NCBI GenBank assembly: GCA_963755085.1
Contig: CAVWIN010000011.1
Location: 32,436 to 96,435, forward strand
Direction of reading: 5' to 3'
Length of the DNA: 64,000 nucleotides
From: JACVRM01 sp963755085
Lineage (GTDB): Bacteria; Actinomycetota; Thermoleophilia; Gaiellales; Gaiellaceae
Below are positions 16,891 to 24,926 of the stretch, in pieces. The translations under genes and the position numbers were made by a program. The notes beneath the pieces were generated by a model. It worked only from the letters and a program-made list of their open reading frames with translations, searched no databases and had not been told where the DNA came from. Position 1 is the first letter of the stretch. Every line of letters begins with the position of its first letter.

Positions 16891-17811
16891 ATGCTCCGGT
16901 TCGCCGCGCTCCTCACAATCGCCCTCTTCGCTGCCAGTGCCGCCGTGGCATCCCCGGCCGGCAGCCCGCAGACGGTCGCCAAGATCAAGGTCGGCTCCAA
17001 GCCGTGCGCCTCGGTCGCCGCCAAGGGCCTGCTCTGGGTCACGAACTACGGCTCCAGCACCGTCTCGGTGATCGACCCGGCGCGCAACCGCGTGGTGGGC
17101 AGGCAGATCCGGGTCGATCCAGGCCCGTGCGGCATCGTCGCCGGGGCGGGCAGCGTCTGGACCCACGCCTACACCTCCGACCGCGTCGACCGCATCAACC
17201 CACGCTCGCGGAAGGTGACGCAGCGGATCAAGGTCGGGCACGGCTCGTACGACGTCCTCTTCGCCGCAGGCTCCCTCTGGGTGACGAACAACACGGACGA
17301 CACCGTGCAGCGCATCTCGCCCGCGCGGAACCGGGTGGTCAAGACGATCACCGTCCGCGGCGGGCCGGCCGGCCTCCAGCTCGTGGACGGCGTCGTGTGG
17401 GTCGGGACGACCGGCTCGAACGACGTCTACCGGATCGACCCGGCGACCAACGTCGCCACGCGTGTCCAGACGGGAGCGACCGGCCCCGCCTGGTTCTCGT
17501 CGCAGGGCGACGTGCTCTGGGTCTCGAACGTCCCCGACGGGACGGTCTCCCGCCTCGACCCCTCGACGGGCTCCGTGACCGCGACGGTGAAGACCGGCAT
17601 CCAGCCGGTGGACGGCGCCGTCGGCCCGGACGGGCTCGTCTGGATCCCGAACCTGGGCGACGGCACCGTCTCGCGCATCGACCCCGCCGCGGGGAAGGTC
17701 GTCGACACGTTCCACGTCGGCACCGCGCCGTTCGTCCTCAACGTGGCCTTCGGCGACGTCTGGTCGCCGGACTACGGCGGCAACCTGGTCTGGCGGCTGC
17801 GCGCGAGCTAG
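16891..17811 (+). CDS. Secreted YVTN-type beta-propeller protein
   Basis: A 306-residue exported protein. The signal peptide is RFAALLTIALFAASAAVA, cleaved before SPAGSPQ. Seven or so repeats follow, with units such as GLLWVTNYGSSTVSVIDP, GSLWVTNNTDDTVQRISP, VWVGTTGSNDVYRIDP, VLWVSNVPDGTVSRLDP and VWIPNLGDGTVSRIDP. These are YVTN/NHL-like blades that build a propeller used for protein or sugar contacts outside the cell. No catalytic residue is obvious. The ATG lies 2 bp after the MarR palindrome, so expression is probably repressed by the upstream gene. The stop shares a CTAG with the convergent gene at 17808. Confidence 0.85.
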   Translation: MLRFAALLTIALFAASAAVASPAGSPQTVAKIKVGSKPCASVAAKGLLWVTNYGSSTVSVIDPARNRVVGRQIRVDPGPCGIVAGAGSVWTHAYTSDRVDRINPRSRKVTQRIKVGHGSYDVLFAAGSLWVTNNTDDTVQRISPARNRVVKTITVRGGPAGLQLVDGVVWVGTTGSNDVYRIDPATNVATRVQTGATGPAWFSSQGDVLWVSNVPDGTVSRLDPSTGSVTATVKTGIQPVDGAVGPDGLVWIPNLGDGTVSRIDPAAGKVVDTFHVGTAPFVLNVAFGDVWSPDYGGNLVWRLRAS

Positions 17812-18218
17812 CGCAGCCGCCGTAGCCGCTCGTCGCGCAGCGCCTGGGCCTCGAGCAGCGCCGCCGCGCTCGGGCCGACAGCGTCGAGGAACGGCGCGCG
17901 GCCGATCTCCCAGAGCTCGACGTCGGTGACGGCGAGCACGGTTGCCGTGCGCGGCACGTCCTCGGTCAGGGCGATCTCGCCGAGCACGTCGCCGCGCACG
18001 ACGCCGCCACGGGGGCGGCCGTCGTGCCAGATCTCCAGCTCGCCGTCGGCGACGAGGTAGACGCAGTCGCCCTGGTCGCCCTCGTTGATGACGACGGTCC
18101 CGGCGGGGAAGGCCCGGTGCTCGAGCGCGACCGCGAGCCGGTCGAGCGCGTCGGCGTCGAGCACGCCGAAGAGCGGGATCGCGCGCAGGAGCGCGTGTGC
18201 CTCGTCGCGCCGGGTCAA
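17808..18218 (-). CDS. Cyclic nucleotide-binding domain protein
   Basis: A 136-residue stand-alone CNB domain. Visible are LLRAIPLFGVLDADALDRL, HRAFPAGTVVINEGDQGD and VYLVADGELEIWHDG, then the phosphate-binding cassette region GDVLGEIALTEDVPRTATV and WEIGRAPFLDAV. The cassette has the G-E-(I/L)-A-L core and the R-T-A arginine that binds the cyclic phosphate. There is no DNA-binding or other effector domain, so it may act in trans. The TTG start is at 18218. Two cyclase-type genes lie a few kb to the right, so a cAMP or cGMP link is plausible. Its stop shares CTAG with the propeller gene. Confidence 0.85.
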   Translation of the reverse strand: MTRRDEAHALLRAIPLFGVLDADALDRLAVALEHRAFPAGTVVINEGDQGDCVYLVADGELEIWHDGRPRGGVVRGDVLGEIALTEDVPRTATVLAVTDVELWEIGRAPFLDAVGPSAAALLEAQALRDERLRRLR

Positions 18219-18237
18219 CGCACGGCCCGCGCGCCCT

Positions 18238-18633
18238 CTAGCGGCGCTTCTTCTGCTTCTGCATCTGCCGCCGCATGGCGCGGTTCGTAGCCTCGGGCAT
18301 CGCGCCCTGCTCCTGCACCGCGTCCATGTAGGCGCGCCGCTCCTCGGCGCTGAGCTGGCTGAGCGCCGCCTGGGCCCGCTGCGGGCTGGCGTTGGCGTTC
18401 AGCCGCTCGAGCTTCTTGACGGCGCTCGCGAGCTCCGGGTTCTGCCGCTCGAGCGCGGCACGCGACATGCGCTGCAGCCCCTTGCCGAGCAGCGGCACCT
18501 TCATCAGGAACTGCATGGTCGCGCGCAGGTACTTGCCGCCCGCTATCCGCCCCAGCACGAAGAGCAGGGCGAACAGGACCAGCAGGATGAGCAGCAGGAG
18601 CAGCGGGATGAAGAGAGCCGAAAACGCGATCAT
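18238..18633 (-). CDS. Small membrane protein of unknown function
   Basis: A 131-residue protein with one strong N-terminal membrane segment, LLLLLILLVLFALLFVLG, followed by a cytoplasmic or external helical region with QRMSRAALERQNPELASA, LSAEERRAYMDAVQ and a very basic C-terminus, MRRQMQKQKKRR. It starts at ATG 18633, 19 bp after the stop of the DEAD-box helicase gene, so the two are likely co-transcribed. No family is recognised. The basic tail could bind RNA or membrane phosphate groups, but this is a guess. Confidence 0.65.
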   Translation of the reverse strand: MIAFSALFIPLLLLLILLVLFALLFVLGRIAGGKYLRATMQFLMKVPLLGKGLQRMSRAALERQNPELASAVKKLERLNANASPQRAQAALSQLSAEERRAYMDAVQEQGAMPEATNRAMRRQMQKQKKRR

Positions 18634-18652
18634 CGAGGCGAAATCTAACGGC

Positions 18653-19825
18653 CTACCACTTGCTGCGGCGACCCCTCCGCGAGGTGTAGACGAGCTTCGC
18701 GCGGGCGATGTCCATGCCCGCCTCCTCGAACTGCTCGCGGTGGCCGAGCCGGTTGGCGACGCGGCTCGTGTCCGCCTGCTGCTCGGGGAGCACGAAGGTG
18801 ACGGCGACGCCGCTGCGGCCGGCGCGGCCGGTGCGGCCGGTGCGGTGGACGTAGCCCTTGTCCTCCTCGGGCGGATCGAAGTTGATCACCTGCGTGACGT
18901 GCTCCAGGTCGAGCCCGCGGGCTGCCACGTCGGTGGCGATCAGCGTCTTGACCTTGCCGCCCTCGAAGCGCTCGAGCGCGCGCTCGCGTGCCCGCTGCGA
19001 CATGTCGCCGTGCATGGCGACCGCGTCGAGGCCCTGGCGGTGCAGCTTGTGCACCAGCCGGTCGGCACCGCGCTTCGTGCGGACGAAGACGAGCGTGAGC
19101 CCATCGATCTCGCGGAGGTGCTGAACGAGCGTCTCGACCTTCGTGTCGGCCTTGACCGAGACGAAGCGGTGCTCGATCTCGCCCGGCGTGCGCTCGTCGG
19201 GCAGCCGGCCCTCGAAGCGCGAGGGGCTGTTCGTGTACTTCTGCGCCAGCTCGCCGACCTCGCCGTCGAGCGTGGCCGAGAAGAACATCGTCTGGCGGTT
19301 GCGCGGCAGCCGGCGCACGATCTTGTCGACCTGCGGCAGGAAGCCCATGTCGAGCATCCGATCGGCCTCGTCGAGGATGAGGATGCGGATCTGCGATAGG
19401 TCGACCAGCCGGCGCTGGATCAGATCCTCGAGGCGGCCGGGCGTGGCGACGAGGACGTGCGCGTTCTTCGCGCGCTTCCCCTGCGCCGGGATCGGGACTC
19501 CGCCGTAGACCGAGGCCACGCGCAACTTCTTCGGGCCGGCGACCGACTCGAGCTCCTCCGTCACCTGGACGCAGAGCTCGCGGGTCGGGACCAGGATGAG
19601 CGCCGACGGGCGCGCGTCGGACGGGTCGGTGCGCTCGACGATCGGCACCGCGAACGCGAGCGTCTTGCCCGAGCCCGTGGGCGACCGTGCGAGCACGTCG
19701 AGCCCGGCGAGCGCGTCGGGCAGTGCAAGCGTCTGGATGCGGAACGGCGAGTGGATGCCGCGAGCGGCGAGCACATCGGCGACAGGCGCGGACACGCCGA
19801 GCTCGCGGAAAGTAACGTCTGACAA
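18653..19825 (-). CDS. DEAD-box ATP-dependent RNA helicase
   Basis: A 390-residue RNA helicase that unwinds short RNA duplexes. All core motifs are visible: the Q motif around SPFRIQTLALPDAL, motif I ARSPTGSGKTLAF, PTRELCVQV, ATPGRLEDLI, DEAD within LILDEADRMLDMGF, FFSATLD, ATDVAARGLDLEHV and VHRTGRTGRAGRSG. The C-terminal tail is short and basic, RRGRRSKW. The TTG start at 19825 is favoured over upstream codons because it has an AAGGGAG ribosome-binding site 8 bp before it. About 125 bp of untranslated or divergent promoter DNA precede it, as is common for cold-induced helicases. Confidence 0.9.
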   Translation of the reverse strand: MSDVTFRELGVSAPVADVLAARGIHSPFRIQTLALPDALAGLDVLARSPTGSGKTLAFAVPIVERTDPSDARPSALILVPTRELCVQVTEELESVAGPKKLRVASVYGGVPIPAQGKRAKNAHVLVATPGRLEDLIQRRLVDLSQIRILILDEADRMLDMGFLPQVDKIVRRLPRNRQTMFFSATLDGEVGELAQKYTNSPSRFEGRLPDERTPGEIEHRFVSVKADTKVETLVQHLREIDGLTLVFVRTKRGADRLVHKLHRQGLDAVAMHGDMSQRARERALERFEGGKVKTLIATDVAARGLDLEHVTQVINFDPPEEDKGYVHRTGRTGRAGRSGVAVTFVLPEQQADTSRVANRLGHREQFEEAGMDIARAKLVYTSRRGRRSKW

Positions 19826-19950
19826 GTTGTTCGACTCCCTTCGGATTCGAGACCTGCGTGCCTCGAAACGCCCGAAGGAGGAACGAAGAGCAAATCTCAC
19901 CGGGGCGGCCGGATTGCCGCGCCGTACGTACACCGTAGCATCGGCAGGCA

Positions 19951-21288
19951 ATGGCACCACCTCAAGTCCGCTATGCACGCAGCGGCGACGTGAACGTCGC
20001 CTACCAGGCGATCGGTGACGGCGAGCTCGATCTCGTCCTGATCCTCGGTGCGCTCACGAACCTCAACGTGTTCTGGGACGAGCCTGCCTACCGCCGCTTC
20101 GTCGAGCAGCTGAGCGGGTTCGCGCGCGTGCTCGTGTTCGACAAGCGCGGCATGGGGCTCTCCGACCGGGTCGAGGTGGGAACGCTCGAGGAGCGGATGG
20201 ACGACGTGCGGGCGGTCATGGATGCCGCCGGGTCAAAGGAGGCGGCGCTGATCGGCATCTCGGAGGGCGGGCCGCTGTCGATGCTGTTCGCGGCCACCTA
20301 CCCCGAGCGGACGCGGGGGCTCATCCTCTGCGGCGCGGAGGTCAAGGAGGAGACGACGCCCGACTGGCCGTGGGGCGAGAACACCCGCGAGCCCTTCGAA
20401 CGCTCGATGGCGACCATCGGCGAGCGCTGGGGCGCGAGCGGCAAGAACATCGCCTACTTCGTCCCGAGCCTCGCGGGAGACGAGCGGGCCGAGCAGTGGT
20501 TCCAGCGGCTGCTGGTGGAGTCGGCGACGCCGCGTACCGCCGAGGCGTTCATGCGCATGGCCTTCGACATCGACATCCGCGACGTCGTGCCATCGGTGCA
20601 CGTGCCCACGCTCATCATCCATCGCGTGGGCGACGGCGTCTGCCATGTCGAGAACGCTCGCTGGCTCGCGAGCAACCTCTCCGACGCCCGTTATGTCGAG
20701 CTCGACGGAGACGATCACGTCCCCTGGTACGGCGACACCGAGCGCGTGCTCGCCGAGATCCGCGAGTTCCTGACCGGGGCGCGGGAGGCCGCGGAGCCGG
20801 ACCGCGTGCTCGCGACGGTGCTCTTCACCGACGTCGTCGGCTCGACCGAGCGTGCGGCGGCGCTCGGCGACCGCCGCTGGCGCGAGCTGCTCGAGTCCCA
20901 TAACGACGTGGTCGGGCGCGAGCTCGACCGCTTCCGCGGGCGCCACGTCGACAGCGCCGGCGACGGCGTCTTCGCGACCTTCGACGGCCCCGCGCGCGCG
21001 ATCCGCTGCGCTGCTGCCATCCGCGACGCCGTCACGACGCTCGGGCTCGAGATCAGGGCCGGCGTACACACGGGCGAGGTCGAGGTGCTCGGCGACGACC
21101 TCGCCGGCATGGCCGTCCACATCGGCGCCCGTGTCGCGGCGCGTGCCGGCGCCGGCGAGATCCTCGCCTCCGGGACGGTCCGCGACCTCGTGGTGGGCTC
21201 GGGCGTGCAGTTCGAGGACCGCGGCACCGCCGAGCTGAAGGGCGTGCCGGGCGAGTGGCGGCTCTACGCCGTCACCGCGACCGGCTGA
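19951..21288 (+). CDS. Alpha/beta-hydrolase fused to a class III nucleotide cyclase domain
   Basis: A 445-residue two-domain protein. Residues 1-275 form an alpha/beta hydrolase with FDKRGMGLSDRVE, the nucleophile elbow LIGISEGGPLSMLFA and the late histidine in DGDDHVPWYGDT. Residues 285-440 form a class III cyclase homology domain: TVLFTDVVGSTERAAALGD with the metal aspartates, HVDSAGDGVFATFDGPA and VHIGARVAARAGAGEIL. A membrane segment is absent, so both act in the cytoplasm. Such fusions in Actinomycetota are thought to sense a small molecule through the hydrolase fold and adjust cyclic nucleotide output. It converges on another cyclase gene with a 25-bp overlap. Confidence 0.88.
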   Translation: MAPPQVRYARSGDVNVAYQAIGDGELDLVLILGALTNLNVFWDEPAYRRFVEQLSGFARVLVFDKRGMGLSDRVEVGTLEERMDDVRAVMDAAGSKEAALIGISEGGPLSMLFAATYPERTRGLILCGAEVKEETTPDWPWGENTREPFERSMATIGERWGASGKNIAYFVPSLAGDERAEQWFQRLLVESATPRTAEAFMRMAFDIDIRDVVPSVHVPTLIIHRVGDGVCHVENARWLASNLSDARYVELDGDDHVPWYGDTERVLAEIREFLTGAREAAEPDRVLATVLFTDVVGSTERAAALGDRRWRELLESHNDVVGRELDRFRGRHVDSAGDGVFATFDGPARAIRCAAAIRDAVTTLGLEIRAGVHTGEVEVLGDDLAGMAVHIGARVAARAGAGEILASGTVRDLVVGSGVQFEDRGTAELKGVPGEWRLYAVTATG

Positions 21289-22048
21289 GGCGCGCTTGCG
21301 ACCCAGACGTCGACCGGCTGCTCGCGGCCGCGCAGCTCCAGCGTGCGCCGCTCGAGATCGTCCGTTTCGAGCCCGGCCGCCTCGGCCGTCATCGCGCTGA
21401 CGAGCAGCTCGTCGGCGCCGGCCATGCCGGAGATGCGCGACGCCGCGTTCACGGTATCGCCGAGCGCGGTGAAGTCGACGGCGTCGCCCTCGCCGACGGT
21501 GCCGACGAACGAGACGCCGGTGTGGATGCCGACGCCGACCGGGATCCAGTCGCGCGTGCGCTCGAGCAGCTCGCGCCCGGCGTCGATCGCGCGGGCAGCG
21601 TGCTCGTTCCCGGCGAAGCCGGGAATGAACAGCGCCACGGCCTCGTCGCCGACGAACTTGTCGACCAGGCCGTCGTGGTCGTCGATCACCTTCGCGGCGG
21701 CGCCGTAGAAGCGGGCGATCAGCCGCGAGTACTCCTCGGGCCGCATCTGCTCCGCGAGCGTGGTGGAGCCGCGCACGTCGGCGAAGAAGACCGTCACCTC
21801 GATCTCGGTGCCGCCGGGCTCCGCGTGCAGGTGCTTGATGCAGAGCTTGCAGAGCCGCGGTTGAGCGGCGACGGGCCCGCCCCGATGAGCTTCAGGACGG
21901 TGCGCCCCGGCCGGCCGAACGGCGCGGCGCAGAGCTTGCAGCGCGGACCGGCGGGGATCGCGCCCATGATCGAGCGCATGCGCATGAGGCCCTTCGAGTT
22001 GCCCGTCAGGACCTCCTCCCACATCTCTTGCGGCGTCTGCTTTGCCAT
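21264..22048 (-). CDS. Class III adenylate/guanylate cyclase with N-terminal zinc ribbon, one frameshift
   Basis: The N-terminus, MAKQTPQEMWEEVLTGNS then GPRCKLCAAPF and, after a single-base shift near 21875, LCKLCIKHL, has two C-x2-C pairs that may bind zinc. The cyclase domain follows with TVFFADVRGSTTLAEQM, FVGDEAVALFIPGFAG, VGIHTGVSFVGTVGEGDAV and TALGDTVNAASRISGMAG. This is the full class III set, including both metal aspartates and the late N-x3-R. Joined length is about 260 residues. The start is ATG 22048. It converges on the hydrolase-cyclase fusion. The paired C-x2-C suggests a redox or metal input. Confidence 0.82.
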
Positions 22049-22089
22049 GGCCCGAGGTTACGCGTCTTGTCCTGCGGCGTCGGGCTGCG

Positions 22090-22305
22090 TTACGGTCGCG
22101 CGGCCGCGATCACCCGCTCGATCCCGCGATCTTCGACCATCCGCCCGAGCAGCTCTTCGACATGCTGGCGGACATCTGCAACGAGCCGACGTGGCAGCCG
22201 GACGTCCCGGTCGGGAAGCTGACGGACGAGCTGGTCGGCCCCGGGTCGCGGTTCCGCGACATCTACAAGGGCCTCGGCGACCTCGACGTCGAAATCGCCG
22301 AGTGA
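22090..22305 (+). pseudogene. Truncated SRPBCC (polyketide cyclase/START-like) remnant
   Basis: This stretch reads IFDHPPEQLFDMLADICNE, PTWQPDVPVGKLTDELVG and GSRFRDIYKGLGDLDVE, matching the first half of SRPBCC ligand-binding proteins (P-P-E-Q-x-F-D then N-E-x-x-W). It ends at TGA 22303-22305 after about 70 residues instead of about 150, and no clear start with a ribosome site is present. A further 24-codon ORF, MKKETAKRPAQMRAGLDAIY onwards, follows in another frame to 22379 and could be its displaced C-terminus. It is most simply a decayed gene; a frameshift error is possible. Confidence 0.5.
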
Positions 22306-22443
22306 TGAAAAAGGAGACGGCCAAGCGGCCGGCCCAGATGCGGGCCGGTCTCGACGCGATTTACGGCCCGGCAACCTGATGTAAGGAAACGCGCCGATTC
22401 CCGGTACTGGTTGGTGAATCGTTTAACAGAGAAGGGGAGTTCA

Positions 22444-23112
22444 ATGAAGAATCGCTTTGAGCGCGATCTGAGGCGCGCACGCCCGGAGGCGCGAGACGAG
22501 TTCGTCTCCGGGCTTGCACGGTCCGTCGCTCGGCGCGAGCGGTCGTGGTGGCGCCCCGCCACCGCGCTTGCGATCGTCGTCGTCGGAGTCGTCGCGCTCA
22601 GCGCGTTCGGCGGCGTCGGCTACGCGGGGAACGCCATCGGCGGCGCGCTGACGTCGGCCTCGCAAACGCTCACGCTGTCCTCGAAGCCGACGTTCGTCAA
22701 CAACACGCCCTCGACCGACCAGTACGGCGGCGGCTTCCACGGCTGCACGCCGGGGTACTGGAAGCAGCCGCAGCACTTCTTCGCGTGGGGGAGCATCCCG
22801 CAGAGCCAGTCGTTCAACACGACATTCGGCGTGACACAGAACCAGGTCGGCTCGAAGTTCGGCTCCGGATTCGCGGACACCTTCTCGCTGCTCGACGCAC
22901 TGAACGACGGCGGCGGTGGCATCGACGCGCTCGCGCGCGAGGGCACGGCTGCGTACCTCAATGCGAATCGGACCGGGATGAACTACCCGTACACGTCAGC
23001 ACAGGTCGTCTCGATGGTGCAGAGCGCCATCCAGAGCGGCAACGCGACGACCATTGAGAACACCAAGAACCTGCTCGGGGCGGCCAACTCCCTCGAAGGT
23101 CCGCTCTGCTGA
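22444..23112 (+). CDS. Single-pass membrane protein with extracellular CTPGYWK motif
   Basis: A 222-residue protein. The first 35 residues (MKNRFERDLRRARPEARDE, FVSGLARSVARRERSWW) are charged and helical, like the cytoplasmic part of some anti-sigma factors. One membrane segment follows, ALAIVVVGVVALSAFGGVG. The outer part contains GCTPGYWKQPQHFFAWG, a C-T-P-G-Y-W-K motif known from many exported bacterial proteins of unknown function, then FADTFSLLDALNDGGGG and AREGTAAYLNAN. The last residue is cysteine, which may pair with the motif cysteine. The start ATG 22444 has GGGGAG 5 bp upstream. A terminator hairpin lies just downstream. The function is unknown; signalling across the membrane is an inference. 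Confidence 0.75.
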   Translation: MKNRFERDLRRARPEARDEFVSGLARSVARRERSWWRPATALAIVVVGVVALSAFGGVGYAGNAIGGALTSASQTLTLSSKPTFVNNTPSTDQYGGGFHGCTPGYWKQPQHFFAWGSIPQSQSFNTTFGVTQNQVGSKFGSGFADTFSLLDALNDGGGGIDALAREGTAAYLNANRTGMNYPYTSAQVVSMVQSAIQSGNATTIENTKNLLGAANSLEGPLC

Positions 23113-23123
23113 TCCGCGGCCTC

Positions 23124-23153
23124 GGAGGCGGAGCCGGTGACGGCTCCGCCTCC
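23124..23153. terminator. Bidirectional hairpin terminator
   Basis: GGAGGCGGAGCCG pairs perfectly with CGGCTCCGCCTCC across a GTGA loop. It lies between two convergent genes (stops at 23112 and 23168) and can serve both. No T-tract follows, as is usual in high-GC Actinomycetota. Confidence 0.75.
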
Positions 23154-23167
23154 GGGACGCTTAGCTG

Positions 23168-23524
23168 CTAGAGCCCGAACCTCCGGGCGGCGCCGTCGAA
23201 CTCGTCGAACTGCACGAGCGTGGTCTCCTCGTGGGCCCACGCGTCGTGGTTTGCCGGAACGATGAAGACATCGCCCGCGCGCGTCTCGATCTCGGTGCCG
23301 TCGTCGAGCTTCGCGGTGATGTGTCCATTGATGACGTAGCCGACGTGGTTGTCCTGGCACCGGTCGGCGCCCATGTCCGTCGAGAACTTCCAGCCGGACG
23401 GGTACGTCGCCCGCTTCACCTTGATGTCACCCAGATAGACGATGTCGATCTTCACGCCGCCCTTCTCAGCCTGCTCGTCGGGCTGGGAGAACGAGCGGGA
23501 CATCGCCTTGCTCGTCGTCGGCAT
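23168..23524 (-). CDS. Cupin-domain protein
   Basis: A 118-residue small beta-barrel protein. It starts at ATG 23524 behind an AAAGGAG ribosome site and reads FSQPDEQAEKGGVKIDIV, then TYPSGWKFSTDMGADRCQD, NHVGYVINGHITAKLDDGT and RAGDVFIVPANHDAWAHEE. The C-Q-D-N-H-V-G-Y run and the P-x-x-H-D-A-W segment are the two cupin motifs, though only some metal ligands are kept. Similar small cupins in Actinomycetota are soluble and of unknown role. It converges with the CTPGYWK gene. Confidence 0.75.
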   Translation of the reverse strand: MPTTSKAMSRSFSQPDEQAEKGGVKIDIVYLGDIKVKRATYPSGWKFSTDMGADRCQDNHVGYVINGHITAKLDDGTEIETRAGDVFIVPANHDAWAHEETTLVQFDEFDGAARRFGL

Positions 23525-23606
23525 GCACGCTCCTTTCGGCACAGGGTTACCCCGCGCCGCGAGCGTACGCCTGGCCGCCGCGCGCGGCAAGCGCCGTTCG
23601 CGTTCG

Positions 23607-24257
23607 CTAGCCGCGAACGTCGGCCGGCGTTCCGATCGCGATCTGCGGCCTGGCCCCGGGGCGCAGCCAGCGCAGCACCGACGCGAGCTCGGGGCGAGGC
23701 AGGCTCACGCAGCCGTTGGTCGGCCGGCCGCGCTCCACGTGCAGGAAGATCCCCGACCCTCGGCCCGCGACGACCGGATGCATGTTGAAGTCGATGACCG
23801 CGAGGAAGGCGTACGCGGTCGGCGACTTCGACATGTCGGGCGTGGGCGTCTTGAAGGGCGGCGGCCGGTCGCACGCCCAGTGGACGAACGAGTTGTACGC
23901 CGGGTAGGCCGGGTCTTCGACCCACCAGTCGCCGCAGCGCAGACGGTGGTACGTGAAGCGGACGCCCGGGTTCGGCGCGTTCCCGTACATCGTCTGCCCG
24001 ATCGGGAAGGTGCCGATCGGCGTCGTGCCGTCGCCCTCGTGGCGGTCGCGGCTCAGGCCGGCCCAGCCGACGCGCGCCGGGTACGGCCCGGCGACCAGGC
24101 GCCAGCAGCCGTCGCGCCGCTCCCACGTCCGGAGCGTCGCGTGCGTCGTCGTCGTGGTCGCCGCCTGCACCGTGATCAGCTGCGTGCCCGTCACGTGCGC
24201 GGCCGGGGCCGGAGAGCAGGCGAGGGCAATCACGGCACCGGAGACGAGGGCGAGCAC
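23607..24257 (-). CDS. Secreted L,D-transpeptidase (YkuD fold)
   Basis: A 216-residue exported protein with signal peptide MLALVSGAVIALACSPAPAA. The catalytic domain contains TPIGTFPIGQTMYGNAP, PVVAGRGSGIFLHVERG and the cysteine motif RPTNGCVSLPRPELASVL, which is the S/T-x-G-C-x-x-L core of YkuD enzymes. The histidine in FLHVE is the second catalytic residue. The family forms 3-3 cross-links in peptidoglycan or attaches proteins to it; proteins of this shorter type may also act as stand-alone enzymes in the envelope. It is the last gene before the divergent secreted-repeat protein at 24345. Confidence 0.85.
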   Translation of the reverse strand: MLALVSGAVIALACSPAPAAHVTGTQLITVQAATTTTTHATLRTWERRDGCWRLVAGPYPARVGWAGLSRDRHEGDGTTPIGTFPIGQTMYGNAPNPGVRFTYHRLRCGDWWVEDPAYPAYNSFVHWACDRPPPFKTPTPDMSKSPTAYAFLAVIDFNMHPVVAGRGSGIFLHVERGRPTNGCVSLPRPELASVLRWLRPGARPQIAIGTPADVRG

Positions 24258-24344
24258 GGCGTCAGAGGGTATGCGTCAAATCCTCGGGCGGCCAAACGCC
24301 GTATCTCCCTGCACACACACCATCTGCACGGAGGTTAGAACGTC

Positions 24345-24821
24345 ATGGACAGCATCAAACGCCACCCGATTCGACTTCTGTTCGTGGTGCTGGTCGCCGC
24401 GGCCGGGCTGGTGGCTGCCGCGGTAGCCGCGGGCTCCGGCACGTCGAGCCCGGGCACCGTCAAGACCGTGAAGAACGCCACGCTCGGCAAGACGATCCTC
24501 GTCACGCGCACCGGCCGGACGCTCTATTCGCTGAGCGCCGAGCGGAAGGGCCGCTTCATCTGCACGAACAGCACGTGCCTCTCCGTGTGGAAGCCGCTCC
24601 GCGGCTCAGCCACCGGTGTCAGAGGGCTGACCGTCGTGACGCGGCCGGACCACACGCGCCAGGTCGCGTACAAGGGCGGGCCGCTGTACACGTTCACCGG
24701 CGACCACAAGGCCGGCGACGTGAGCGGCAACGGCTTCCGCGACGTGGGCGTCTGGCGGCCGGTTGCGGTCAGCGGCACCGTGTCGACCGCTCCGTCGAAG
24801 CCGTCGGCGTATGGGTACTAG
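24345..24821 (+). CDS. Exported secreted-repeat (PF03640-like) protein
   Basis: A 158-residue protein with an N-terminal export segment, IRLLFVVLVAAAGLVAAAV, and two copies of the secreted repeat of unknown function. The first copy reads LVTRTGRTLYSLSAERKGR then FICTNSTCLSVWKPL, with the usual C-x4-C-x3-W. The second reads QVAYKGGPLYTFTGDHKAG then GVWRPV. The family is thought to lie outside the membrane and may bind heme or metal, but its role is not established. RBS GGAGG is present upstream. A paralogue with the same fold is encoded at 32782. Confidence 0.82.
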   Translation: MDSIKRHPIRLLFVVLVAAAGLVAAAVAAGSGTSSPGTVKTVKNATLGKTILVTRTGRTLYSLSAERKGRFICTNSTCLSVWKPLRGSATGVRGLTVVTRPDHTRQVAYKGGPLYTFTGDHKAGDVSGNGFRDVGVWRPVAVSGTVSTAPSKPSAYGY

Positions 24822-24830
24822 ATTGACCGG

Positions 24831-24926
24831 ATGAGCGACGAGCCAGAACCGTCCGGCGACGACGACGAGCCGTCGCCGCTGGACGAGCCGGCGGACGACG
24901 AGCCGGACAGTCCCTGGTCCACGTGA
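24831..24926 (+). CDS. Very short acidic ORF
   Basis: A 31-codon ORF, MSDEPEPSGDDDEPSPLDE, then PADDEPDSPWST, made almost only of D, E, P and S. It starts 9 bp after the previous stop and its TGA overlaps the GTG start of the acetyltransferase at 24923. Overlap coupling argues for translation. Without a family it could also be a leader. Confidence 0.4.
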   Translation: MSDEPEPSGDDDEPSPLDEPADDEPDSPWST

